Positions 1 through 6,386 of a DNA stretch of 8,386 nucleotides are shown one piece after another. Position numbers and translations under genes: made by a program. The notes below the pieces were generated by a model. The model ran no database searches and was not told the DNA's origin. It saw only the letters and a list, made by a program, of their open reading frames with translations. The stretch spans positions 1-8,386 of the forward strand of contig JAICSD010000178.1 in assembly GCA_025937075.1 (NCBI GenBank). Reading direction: 5' to 3'. The DNA is from Vicinamibacteria bacterium (lineage in GTDB: Bacteria > Acidobacteriota > Vicinamibacteria > Vicinamibacterales > 2-12-FULL-66-21). The stretch's first letter is position 1; each line of letters begins with the position of its first letter.

Positions 1-1
1 G

Positions 2-1969
2 AGGCGGAGAGGCGCGCCTCGAATCGTGGATCCTCGCGGGCGCAGGCTTGCATGGACCGCGATGAATCCGGCGGACGTCGCGAAGCTGCTCGACGACCAG
101 AGGCCGGCCGTTCAGAATCGAGCGATCGAGCAGCTTGCAAGAGCGGGTGCGGGTGCGGTGCCCGTGCTCGATGATGTCCTGAAGACGTCGGCATCAGGTG
201 ATGCGAGGCGCAACGCCATATGGGCGCTCACGCGCATTCAGGGGACAGGCGCGCGCGAGAGCGTACGATCCGCCTTGAACGATCGCGACCAGAGTGTGCG
301 GCTCGCGGCGCTCCATTCGGTCGGTTTGTTGCGCGATGTGGACGCGGCGCCGCTGCTCGTCGACGCGCTCAAGTCGGGCGTCGCTCCTGTCCAGCGCGCT
401 GCCGCGGAGGCGCTGGGACGAATCGGCGACGCGAGGGCGGTGGCCGATCTCCTCGCGACTGCTGCGTCGCCGCTCGATCGTACGCTGGAGCATTCGGTCA
501 TTTATGCGTTGATTGAGATTGGCAATCCCCCCGCGACGGGAGCAGCCGCGCGGGCCGCTCCGTCACCGGCGCAGCGCGCGGCGCTGATCGCTCTCGATCA
601 GATGGATGGCGGCGATTTGAGGCCAACCGCGGTCATTCCCTTGCTCGATTCGACCGATCCGCTGCTGCGCGAGACGGCGTGGTGGATTGTTGGCCATCGC
701 GCGGAATGGGGCCGCGCACTCGCGGAGTTTTTTCAGACGCACCTCGCGGCGAAGGACCTCGGCGCCGCAGCTCGCGACGATCTGCAGCGAAAGCTCGTCG
801 ACTTCGCGGACAACGCCGCGATTCAGGAGCTGCTGGCGGCTGTTGCCGAACGGCCGGCGTCGAAAGACGACCGTGAGGTCGCGCTGCGCGCGATGGCGAG
901 GACGCGCGCGAAGGAGCTGCCGTCCTCGTGGATTCCATCGCTGGTAGAGGCGCTCTCCAGCCGCGATCTCGACGTGACGCGTCTTGCGCTCTCGGTCGCT
1001 CGCGCCGCTCCCCCCTCGAAGGACGCGGTTCTCGCAGTGCAGACGACGCTGCTGCGCGTCGCGCGGAATGCCGTGTTGCCGCTCGACGTTCGGCTCGACG
1101 CGCTCGGCGCGGTGCACGGCGGGCTGACGAGCGTCGATCCCGATCTGTTCGATCTGCTGCGGACCAGCCTCGAGCCGGCGCAGCCGGTCTCGGTGCGCGT
1201 CGCAGCCGCGGGCGTTCTCGAGAAGGCACGGCTCGACCGCGAACAGCTGGTGAGGTTGACCGAGTCGCTCGCGCACGCCGGTCCGCTGGAGCTGCCGCGG
1301 CTCCTGCCCGCGTTCGATCGCGGCAGCGACGAGGCGCTTGGCGTCGAGATGCTGGCCGCCCTCGAACGGTCGAACGGGCGATCCAGCGTTCGTGCCGACA
1401 TCCTGCGTCCGCGGCTGGCGAAGTATCCAGAGAGCGTGCAGAAGAGAGGGGAAGCCCTGCTCGCCTCACTGAACGTGGACGCAGCCAGGCAAGCACGGCG
1501 GCTCGATGAAATTCTCGCGACGAGCAGGGCAGGCGACATTCGCAGAGGCCAGGCGGTGTTCAACAGCCCGAAGGTCGGATGCCTTTCCTGCCACAGCATC
1601 GGATACCTGGGGGGGAAGATCGGACCGGACCTCACGCGAATCGGTCAGGTCCGCAGCGAGCGGGATCTCCTCGAGGCGATCCTGTTCCCGAGCGCCAGCT
1701 TCGCGCGCGGCTACGAGCCGGTCGTCGTCACGACGCAGTCCGGCGAGATTCGCACGGGCATTCTCCGCAACGAGCTCTCGGACGCGATCGTGCTGGTCTC
1801 CGGCGCAGGCACGGAAACTCGCATCCCGCGAGGCGATATCGCGGACATGCGACCGGGCACGGTGTCGATCATGCCGCCAGGGCTTGCGGATCAGTTGTCG
1901 CGTCAGGAGCTCGCGGACCTGCTCGCATTCCTCAAAGCGACACAGCCGAGTGCACTGCCGCGCGACTGA
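2..1969 (+). CDS. HEAT-repeat protein with C-terminal PVC-type cytochrome c (heme-binding) domain, 5' partial
   Basis: The reading frame is open from the window edge (codon at 2-4) to TGA at 1967-1969, giving a 655-residue fragment. A GTG at 26 could be read as a start. However, the residues before it continue smoothly into the linker (RIVDPRGRRLAW) that in related proteins follows an N-terminal beta-propeller 'membrane-bound dehydrogenase' domain, so I treat the gene as truncated on the left. Residues about 20-230 are HEAT-like helical repeats (for example VQNRAIEQLA, VRLAALHSVG, VQRAAAEALG). A further helical region runs to about 500. The C-terminal 140 residues form a cytochrome c domain with one heme motif, CLSCH (nt 1580-1594), then GPDLTRIG and a plausible axial Met in SIMPPGL. 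This matches the 'putative heme-binding domain, Pirellula/Verrucomicrobium type' family. Likely exported and involved in periplasmic electron transfer, perhaps with sugar dehydrogenation; the substrate is unknown. It ends 11 nt from the convergent pyrF stop. Confidence 0.85.
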   Translation, partial: RRRGAPRIVDPRGRRLAWTAMNPADVAKLLDDQRPAVQNRAIEQLARAGAGAVPVLDDVLKTSASGDARRNAIWALTRIQGTGARESVRSALNDRDQSVRLAALHSVGLLRDVDAAPLLVDALKSGVAPVQRAAAEALGRIGDARAVADLLATAASPLDRTLEHSVIYALIEIGNPPATGAAARAAPSPAQRAALIALDQMDGGDLRPTAVIPLLDSTDPLLRETAWWIVGHRAEWGRALAEFFQTHLAAKDLGAAARDDLQRKLVDFADNAAIQELLAAVAERPASKDDREVALRAMARTRAKELPSSWIPSLVEALSSRDLDVTRLALSVARAAPPSKDAVLAVQTTLLRVARNAVLPLDVRLDALGAVHGGLTSVDPDLFDLLRTSLEPAQPVSVRVAAAGVLEKARLDREQLVRLTESLAHAGPLELPRLLPAFDRGSDEALGVEMLAALERSNGRSSVRADILRPRLAKYPESVQKRGEALLASLNVDAARQARRLDEILATSRAGDIRRGQAVFNSPKVGCLSCHSIGYLGGKIGPDLTRIGQVRSERDLLEAILFPSASFARGYEPVVVTTQSGEIRTGILRNELSDAIVLVSGAGTETRIPRGDIADMRPGTVSIMPPGLADQLSRQELADLLAFLKATQPSALPRD

Positions 1970-1980
1970 ACTTGCGCAAA

Positions 1981-2691
1981 CTACGAGCGCAGCTCCTCGG
2001 CGATCGCTCGCGTCGCGGCCTTCGGGTCCGGCGCCGCGATGATCGGACGCCCGACGACGAGGTAGCTCGATCCGGCGGCGAGCGCTTCGGCAGGTCCCAT
2101 CGTGCGTTCCTGATCGTCCTTGCCGGCCGCCGCAGCACCGCCGCGGACGCCCGGCGTCACGATCAAGAACTCCGGTCCGAACCGTTCGCGGATCGCTGCC
2201 GTTTCGCGGGGCGAGGCGACCACGCCGTCCAGACCCGCTTCCACCGTCAGCTCCGCCAGCCTGAGCACCTGATCCATCAGGTCGATCACGATTCCCGTCT
2301 CGCGCAGCGTCGCGGAGTTCATGCTGGTCAGGACGGTCACCGCAATGACGAGCGGCGCCGGCGCGTTCCGCTTCGCTGCGGCCTCGTGCGCCGCCTCGCG
2401 TGCGGCGCGCATCATCGGAACGCCGCCCGCGGCGTGCACGTTGACCATCCAGACGCCAAGGGACACGGCCGCCTGAACGGACGTCGCGACGGTATTGGGG
2501 ATGTCGTGAAACTTCAGATCGAGAAAGACGCGGTCCCCGCAATCCGTCAGCCGCCGGACCATCTCGGGTCCTTCTGCAGTGAAGAGGCGGCTGCCAATCT
2601 TGAACCCGCCGACGGCGCCTCGAAGAAGATCGGCTAGGCGATCCGCTTCCGCGCGGGATTCCACGTCGAGCGCGACTAGGAGCTGATCCAC
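1981..2691 (-). CDS. pyrF: Orotidine-5'-phosphate decarboxylase
   Basis: Decarboxylates OMP to UMP, the last step of de novo pyrimidine synthesis, in the cytoplasm. The 236-residue protein has the usual bacterial PyrF length. It opens with LLVALDV (Asp9 region) and has FKIG with Lys31, then the catalytic signature DLKFHDIPNTV at 58-68 (Asp58, Lys60, Asp63). Further along are TVLTS, GVVASPRE, VTPGVRG and the phosphate-binding GRPI (Arg215) near the C-terminus. The chosen start is GTG at 2691, because no other start codon lies close to the conserved first strand and a longer frame would run antiparallel into pyrD sequence without family similarity. AGAAGG lies only 1 nt before the GTG, which is poor spacing. 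The start overlaps the last 16 nt of pyrD, so translation is probably coupled. It is the third gene of the pyrK-pyrD-pyrF operon. Function is certain; the exact start is less so. Confidence 0.95.
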   Translation of the reverse strand: MDQLLVALDVESRAEADRLADLLRGAVGGFKIGSRLFTAEGPEMVRRLTDCGDRVFLDLKFHDIPNTVATSVQAAVSLGVWMVNVHAAGGVPMMRAAREAAHEAAAKRNAPAPLVIAVTVLTSMNSATLRETGIVIDLMDQVLRLAELTVEAGLDGVVASPRETAAIRERFGPEFLIVTPGVRGGAAAAGKDDQERTMGPAEALAAGSSYLVVGRPIIAAPDPKAATRAIAEELRS

Positions 2692-3614
2692 GCCTTCTCG
2701 CGCGACGAGGCGTCCACGCTGCCGACGATCTCCTGGAGGCGCGCGATCCGATGGGCTTCCATGTACGACTGCAGGCCCTGCAGAAGCTTCCCCCAGATGA
2801 AGGGATCCACGAAGTTCATCGTCCCGACCTGCACCGCATTCGCACCCGCGATCATGAACTCCAGGACGTCCTCGGCCGTCGCGATACCGCCCATGCCGAT
2901 AATCGGCAGCCTGACAGCGCGCCGGCACTCGTACACCATTCTCACCGCGATGGGACGGATCGCCGGACCGCTCAGCCCGCCAACGATGTTGGACAGCTTC
3001 GGGCGGCGGGTATGGACGTCGATCGCCATTGCGAGGAACGTGTTGACGAGCGAGACGGCATCGGCGCCGGCGTCCTCGGCGGCGCGCGCGAACGACGCGA
3101 CGTCCGTCACGTTCGGCGTCAGCTTTGGAATGACCGGCAGCCTCGTCACCTTCCGCACCGCCGAGACGACGTCGTGCGTGCCGGTGAGGCTGCACCCGAA
3201 GGTGATCCCGCCTTCCTTGATATTCGGGCAGGAGATGTTCAGTTCGAGCGCGGCGATGCCTTCCGCGTCGGACAGGATTCGCGCCACTTCGACGTACTCG
3301 TCCAGCGTCGTCCCGCAGATGTTCACGATGACGACTGCCCGCCGTCGGCGCAGCTCGGGCAACTGCTCCTCGATGAAGCGATGGACGCCGATCCCCTGGA
3401 GGCCGATGGCGTTCAGCATGCCTGCCGGCGTTTCGACGATCCGCGGCGGCGGGTGGCCCTCGCGTTCCTTCAGGAACAGTCCCTTCACGGCAACGCCACC
3501 GAGCCCCTGCAGATCGACGACGTCGGCGTACTCGACGCCGTAGCCGAAGCAGCCGCTCGCTGCGATGAGCGGATTGACGAGGCGAAGCGACCCTATCTGG
3601 ACGGAGAGATCCAC
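2676..3614 (-). CDS. pyrD: Dihydroorotate dehydrogenase class 1B, catalytic subunit (PyrDB)
   Basis: FMN-containing subunit that oxidises dihydroorotate to orotate in the cytoplasm; in class 1B, electrons pass through the PyrK partner to NAD+. The 312-residue protein fits the family length and aligns throughout: NPLIAASGCFG at 14-24, VKGL with Lys47, LNISCPN at 125-131 with the catalytic Cys129 that distinguishes class 1 from the Ser-based class 2, KLTPNV at 164-169, GGLSGPAIRP at 212-221, GMGGI at 240-244 and VGTMNFVDP at 263-271 (FMN phosphate region). There is no N-terminal membrane helix, which also argues against class 2. The start is GTG at 3614, one base after the pyrK stop (TGA-C-GTG). 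No well-spaced Shine-Dalgarno is visible; a GGGAGG lies too far upstream inside pyrK. Termination-reinitiation coupling is therefore the likely way it is translated. Its 3' end overlaps pyrF by 16 nt. Confidence 0.96.
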   Translation of the reverse strand: MDLSVQIGSLRLVNPLIAASGCFGYGVEYADVVDLQGLGGVAVKGLFLKEREGHPPPRIVETPAGMLNAIGLQGIGVHRFIEEQLPELRRRRAVVIVNICGTTLDEYVEVARILSDAEGIAALELNISCPNIKEGGITFGCSLTGTHDVVSAVRKVTRLPVIPKLTPNVTDVASFARAAEDAGADAVSLVNTFLAMAIDVHTRRPKLSNIVGGLSGPAIRPIAVRMVYECRRAVRLPIIGMGGIATAEDVLEFMIAGANAVQVGTMNFVDPFIWGKLLQGLQSYMEAHRIARLQEIVGSVDASSREKAWISS

Positions 3615-3615
3615 G

Positions 3616-4452
3616 TCAGTGTCCGGCGATGGCCTCCCAGACGACCCGCTGCGCGTCGAAGACCGGACCATCGATGCAGGTTCTGGTGTGATGCACCGCA
3701 CCGGTGTCGGTGCGGGCCGGCACCACGCAGCTGTAGCAGCCGCCCATCCCGCAGCCCATGACCTGTTCGAGCGACACGTCGCACGCGCGGCCGTGGAACG
3801 AGGCGAGGGTTGCACATGCTCGCATCATCGGCGTGGGCCCGCAGACGTACAGCTTGACGGGCTGCCCGAGCGGCCGTTCGCCGAGCGCGGCCTCGAGCGG
3901 TTCTGTGATGCGCCCGCGGGCGCCGGCGCTGCCGTCCTCGGTTGCGAGCACGACGTTGACGCCGCGCGCTTCGAACAATTGCACGCAGTGAAGATCCGAT
4001 GCGGTGCGCGCGCCGTAAAAGAGCGTCGCGCGCGTGCCGCGCTCGCGAAGCGCCTCGGCGAGCGTGACGAACGCGGCAAGCCCGACGCCGCCCGCGACGA
4101 TCCACGCCTCGGCGGGAGGGCGCACCGGTACGAATGGCTTCCCGAGCGGCCCGAGGCATCGAAGCCGCGCGCCTTCTTCGACGGTCGACAGCAGCGACGT
4201 CCCGGCGCCGATTCGCTTGTTGAAAATCGAAAATCCTGCCGGGTTGCCGGCGTCGTCGCGCAGGACCTCGAAGATGGAGAACGGACGCCGGAGGAGCGGG
4301 TCGAGCCCGCGCGACGGCTGCACCATCACGAATTGTCCCGGCTTGGCGTACGACGCGATGTCGGGCGCGTCGAAGGAGAGGACGTTGTAGTCCGCGGACA
4401 GTTGGGCGTTGCGCGCGATGCGCGCGTCGACATCGCAAATCTCCGCGGCCAT
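3616..4452 (-). CDS. pyrK: Dihydroorotate dehydrogenase electron-transfer subunit (FAD, 2Fe-2S)
   Basis: Partner of PyrDB that carries electrons from FMN through a 2Fe-2S cluster and FAD to NAD+. The 278-residue protein has the ferredoxin-reductase layout: a beta-barrel with the flavin-binding RPFS at 56-59, an NAD-binding segment starting at VAGGVGLA (119-126), YVCGPTPMM at 202-210, and a C-terminal cluster domain CGMGGCYSC...TCIDGPVF. The four expected cluster ligands are present as Cys234, Cys239, Cys242 and Cys259. I chose ATG at 4452 because it gives the normal family length. The upstream continuation (from 4560) would run antisense through the divergent gene and shows no family similarity. 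No Shine-Dalgarno precedes this ATG, and a TATACT box sits just 6 nt upstream, consistent with a leaderless mRNA. First gene of the operon; its presence directly before pyrD identifies the enzyme as type 1B. Confidence 0.95.
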   Translation of the reverse strand: MAAEICDVDARIARNAQLSADYNVLSFDAPDIASYAKPGQFVMVQPSRGLDPLLRRPFSIFEVLRDDAGNPAGFSIFNKRIGAGTSLLSTVEEGARLRCLGPLGKPFVPVRPPAEAWIVAGGVGLAAFVTLAEALRERGTRATLFYGARTASDLHCVQLFEARGVNVVLATEDGSAGARGRITEPLEAALGERPLGQPVKLYVCGPTPMMRACATLASFHGRACDVSLEQVMGCGMGGCYSCVVPARTDTGAVHHTRTCIDGPVFDAQRVVWEAIAGH

Positions 4453-4474
4453 ATCGCGAGTATACACTTGCCGT
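4453..4474. promoter_or_regulatory. Divergent spacer with palindromic -10-like core (candidate bidirectional promoter)
   Basis: The 22 bp between the divergent pyrK and phosphodiesterase-like starts contain the palindrome GTATAC (4460-4465). Read leftward this gives TATACT (4464-4459), ending 6 nt before the pyrK ATG. Read rightward it gives TATACA (4461-4466), ending 8 nt before the other ATG. Both resemble a sigma-70 -10 hexamer (TATAAT), and both would place transcription starts at or within 1-2 nt of the start codons. Neither start has a Shine-Dalgarno. I do not see convincing -35 hexamers in either direction, so promoter identity is inferred from position and the -10 match only. Confidence 0.5.
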
Positions 4475-6202
4475 ATGCGCTTCCTGCGCATGTTCACCAA
4501 TTCCATGCTCGCCGGCGCGCTCGGCGCGGCGTACCTCACGATCCTGCTGCTGCAGCTCAATCCGCAGGTGCCGCTGCTCTCGATGAGCGTGCCGCGATGG
4601 TACGCGACGCTCGGCGCGTTCTACGGCATTCACCTCGCGCTGCTGTTCTACGTCGCGATGCTCGTACGGGAGTTCGTGAGCCTCGATCTGTTCTCGCCCG
4701 GGTGGGTCAGCGTGCGGCTCCTCGCGTGGCTCTCTGCCGTCGCCGCGGCCGTTGCCGCCGCGTTGATGTGGCTCAATCTTCGCGGGCTGCCTTCCGTCCT
4801 CGATGCCGCCGCGGCGCGCCGCTTCACCGTCGGCGCCGGTGCGACCACGGTGTCCGCCGTCGTCCTGCTCGGCATCGCCGTCGCGCATTACTCGTTCGGA
4901 CGACGAGGGAGTAAGGTCGGCGCGGCGCTGCTCGCGATTGCGATTACGGGATCGCTGGCGCTGCCGATTGCCGCGCGCGGCCTGGGCGGCGACACGAAGC
5001 CGCTGCCTCCCCGCGCACCGCAGGAAGCGCCAGGAGCCGACACCGAGGGCAGCCGGGTGGTGATGCTGCTCCTCGACGGCGCGTCGCTCGACTACATCTG
5101 GCCGCGGGCCGTGGAAGGGCGGCTGCCGAACTTCGCGCGTCTGCTCGATGCCGGCGCATCGCTCGACCTCGCCACGATCCGTCCGACGCAGCCGGATCCG
5201 GTCTGGGCCGCGGTGGCGACCGGCATGTATCCGGCCAAGAACGGCGTCCGGTCCGCGGCATCCTACCTGGCGAGCGGCGACGATCGTCCCGTCGACCTGC
5301 TGCCCGACGACTGCTTCTCGCACGTGCTCGTGCAGCTCGGGATCGTGCGGGACGAGCCGCTCTCGTCGGCGGCCTGGAAGGCACGGCCGATCTGGGCGGT
5401 ACTCGGCGATTACGGGATCAGCACCGGCGTGGTCCGCTGGCCGCTGACGTATCCGGCGGAACCGGTCCCGGGATTTCTCGTCAGCGACCGGTTTCACACG
5501 CTCTTTGGATCGATGCGCGAGATCGACGGACGCGCGACGTATCCGCCCGATCTGCAACCGGTCGTCCACGACGCCTTTGCCGCCGGCCCCCAGGGCCCCG
5601 ACGTGCTTCCAGCCGGCGCAGATTCATTGTCAGCGGCGCCTCGCTGGGATCAACTCTACAGCCGCGCGATGCGCGATTTGCTCGTCGAGCGTCCCGTGCG
5701 GTTCACCGCGCTGCGCTACCAGGGGCTCGATGCGGTCGGGCACCACTACCTGCGCTACGCGCAGCCGCGCCCGCTGACGGACGTCAGCGATGAGGATCGC
5801 CAGCGCTACGGTGCCTCGCTCGATCGCTACTACGCGTACATCGATGGCGAGGTCGGCGCGGCGATGGACCATCTGGCGCCGGGCGATCTGCTGCTCGTGG
5901 TCTCCGGTTTCGGCATGCAGCCCGTCGGCCCCGTCAAGCATCTGATCGGACGGCTCCTGCGCGAGCCTGACTTCGGCGGCACACACGATCGCGCGCCTGA
6001 CGGCTTTCTGCTCGCCTACGGCACACCGGTGGCCGCAAACCACTACCAGCGCGGATCGATCGTCGATGTCGCGCCGACGATCCTCTATTTCCTCGGGCTG
6101 CCCATCGGGCGCGATATGGACGGGTACGCGCGCGCGGACATCTTCACGCGAGCGTTCACGGCGGAACGTCCGATCACGTTCATTCCGTCGCATGGACGGT
6201 GA
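4475..6202 (+). CDS. Multi-TM membrane protein with alkaline-phosphatase/type I phosphodiesterase-superfamily domain
   Basis: A 575-residue protein. Residues 1-170 are hydrophobic, with about five TM segments (near 11-29, 45-65, 82-101, 122-140 and 148-167). A proline-rich linker (175-186) follows, then an extracytoplasmic-looking domain. Superfamily hallmarks are LLLDGASLD with metal-ligand-like Asp201, GRLPNFARLLDAGA (215-228), VATGMYPAKNG (247-257), DAVGHH with Asp419 and His423, GTHD with His504 before APDG, and APTILYFLGLPIGRDMDG (533-550). Expected relatives hydrolyse phosphodiesters or transfer phospho-groups at the membrane; the substrate here is unknown. Two core motifs deviate. The usual SDHG is SGFG (477-480), and the Thr-x-Pro-x-Trp nucleophile motif reads PDPVW, leaving Thr238 two residues early. 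Activity is therefore uncertain. I chose ATG at 4475 over the frame's upstream ATG at 4409 because the latter would lie inside pyrK and add no hydrophobic segment. No Shine-Dalgarno is seen. The stop at 6200-6202 lies inside a small direct repeat. Confidence 0.85.
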   Translation: MRFLRMFTNSMLAGALGAAYLTILLLQLNPQVPLLSMSVPRWYATLGAFYGIHLALLFYVAMLVREFVSLDLFSPGWVSVRLLAWLSAVAAAVAAALMWLNLRGLPSVLDAAAARRFTVGAGATTVSAVVLLGIAVAHYSFGRRGSKVGAALLAIAITGSLALPIAARGLGGDTKPLPPRAPQEAPGADTEGSRVVMLLLDGASLDYIWPRAVEGRLPNFARLLDAGASLDLATIRPTQPDPVWAAVATGMYPAKNGVRSAASYLASGDDRPVDLLPDDCFSHVLVQLGIVRDEPLSSAAWKARPIWAVLGDYGISTGVVRWPLTYPAEPVPGFLVSDRFHTLFGSMREIDGRATYPPDLQPVVHDAFAAGPQGPDVLPAGADSLSAAPRWDQLYSRAMRDLLVERPVRFTALRYQGLDAVGHHYLRYAQPRPLTDVSDEDRQRYGASLDRYYAYIDGEVGAAMDHLAPGDLLLVVSGFGMQPVGPVKHLIGRLLREPDFGGTHDRAPDGFLLAYGTPVAANHYQRGSIVDVAPTILYFLGLPIGRDMDGYARADIFTRAFTAERPITFIPSHGR

Positions 6203-6221
6203 CGGAGGTTGACGGTGACGG
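6195..6221. repeat. 11-bp direct repeat spanning the stop codon
   Basis: GACGGTGACGG occurs at 6195-6205 and again at 6211-6221, 16 bp apart. The first copy contains the last codons and the TGA of the phosphodiesterase-like gene; the second runs into the first unit of the CGGTTG array. It looks like a degenerate edge of the same repeat tract that has grown up to, or into, the gene end. Confidence 0.7.
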
Positions 6222-6297
6222 TTGTCGGTTGACCGGTTGCCGGTTGCCGGTTGACGGTTGGCGGTTGCCGGTTGGCGGTTGGCGGTTGGCCGGTTGT
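6219..6297. repeat. Intergenic heptamer array, 11 x CGGTTGN
   Basis: CGGTTG begins at 6219, 6226, 6234, 6241, 6248, 6255, 6262, 6269, 6276, 6283 and 6291. The period is 7 bp except for two 8-bp steps (6226 to 6234 and 6283 to 6291). The six-base core is identical in all eleven units, while the following base varies freely (t, a, c, c, a, g, c, g, g, g, t). It sits between the phosphodiesterase-like stop and the receptor leader and encodes no plausible protein. It resembles the short tandemly repeated heptamers known from cyanobacterial genomes in form, not in sequence. Confidence 0.9.
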
Positions 6298-6317
6298 CGG
6301 AGGTTATCGCTTCGTGG

Positions 6318-6337
6318 CTTCCGCCTTCAGGCGGAAG
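6318..6337. repeat. Perfect 9-bp inverted repeat (possible terminator stem or dispersed palindrome)
   Basis: Arms CTTCCGCCT (6318-6326) and AGGCGGAAG (6329-6337) are exact reverse complements around a 2-nt spacer; the spacer closes the loop tightly, so the tip of the stem would open in RNA. The tract after it (TTCCTCTGT) is only weakly T-rich, so I do not call it a Rho-independent terminator, though it could end transcripts of the gene upstream. I recall similar intergenic palindromes scattered through acidobacterial genomes, so a REP-like dispersed element is the main alternative. Confidence 0.65.
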
Positions 6338-6385
6338 TTCCTCTGTAGATGTGCCGGAAAGAAGGTAAACTTCCGCTTTCACATC
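6318..6385 (+). promoter_or_regulatory. Leader with mutually exclusive hairpins upstream of the receptor gene
   Basis: Arm AGGCGGAAG (6329-6337) pairs with 6318-6326. Alternatively GCGGAAGTT (6331-6339) pairs with AACTTCCGC (6368-6376), also 9 perfect bp. A further stem GATGTG (6348-6353) with CACATC (6380-6385), extended inside by CGGAA (6355-6359) with TTCCG (6371-6375), is compatible with the first hairpin but not with the second. It ends 1 nt before the Shine-Dalgarno. Whether this region is transcribed with the gene is not shown; I find no convincing promoter in 6298-6396. This may be a regulatory switch or a by-product of repeated CTTCCGC motifs. Confidence 0.35.
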
Positions 6386-6386
6386 C

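Noticed and set aside
2692..3195. N-terminal extension of the pyrF frame to an ATG at 3195
   Set aside because: The extra 168 residues lie inside pyrD in another frame and show no family similarity, while PyrF starts normally right at the LLVALDV strand.
2751..3761. 336-residue plus-strand frame opposite pyrD
   Set aside because: His/Arg/Asp-rich shadow of pyrD; no family resemblance.
4409..4474. Upstream ATG (4409) for the phosphodiesterase-like gene
   Set aside because: It would add 22 polar residues, overlap the 5' end of pyrK and read through the probable shared promoter.
3593..5569. 658-residue minus-strand open frame spanning pyrK and the phosphodiesterase-like gene
   Set aside because: It crosses two well-supported genes in the wrong frame, and its translation is Arg-rich with no domain.
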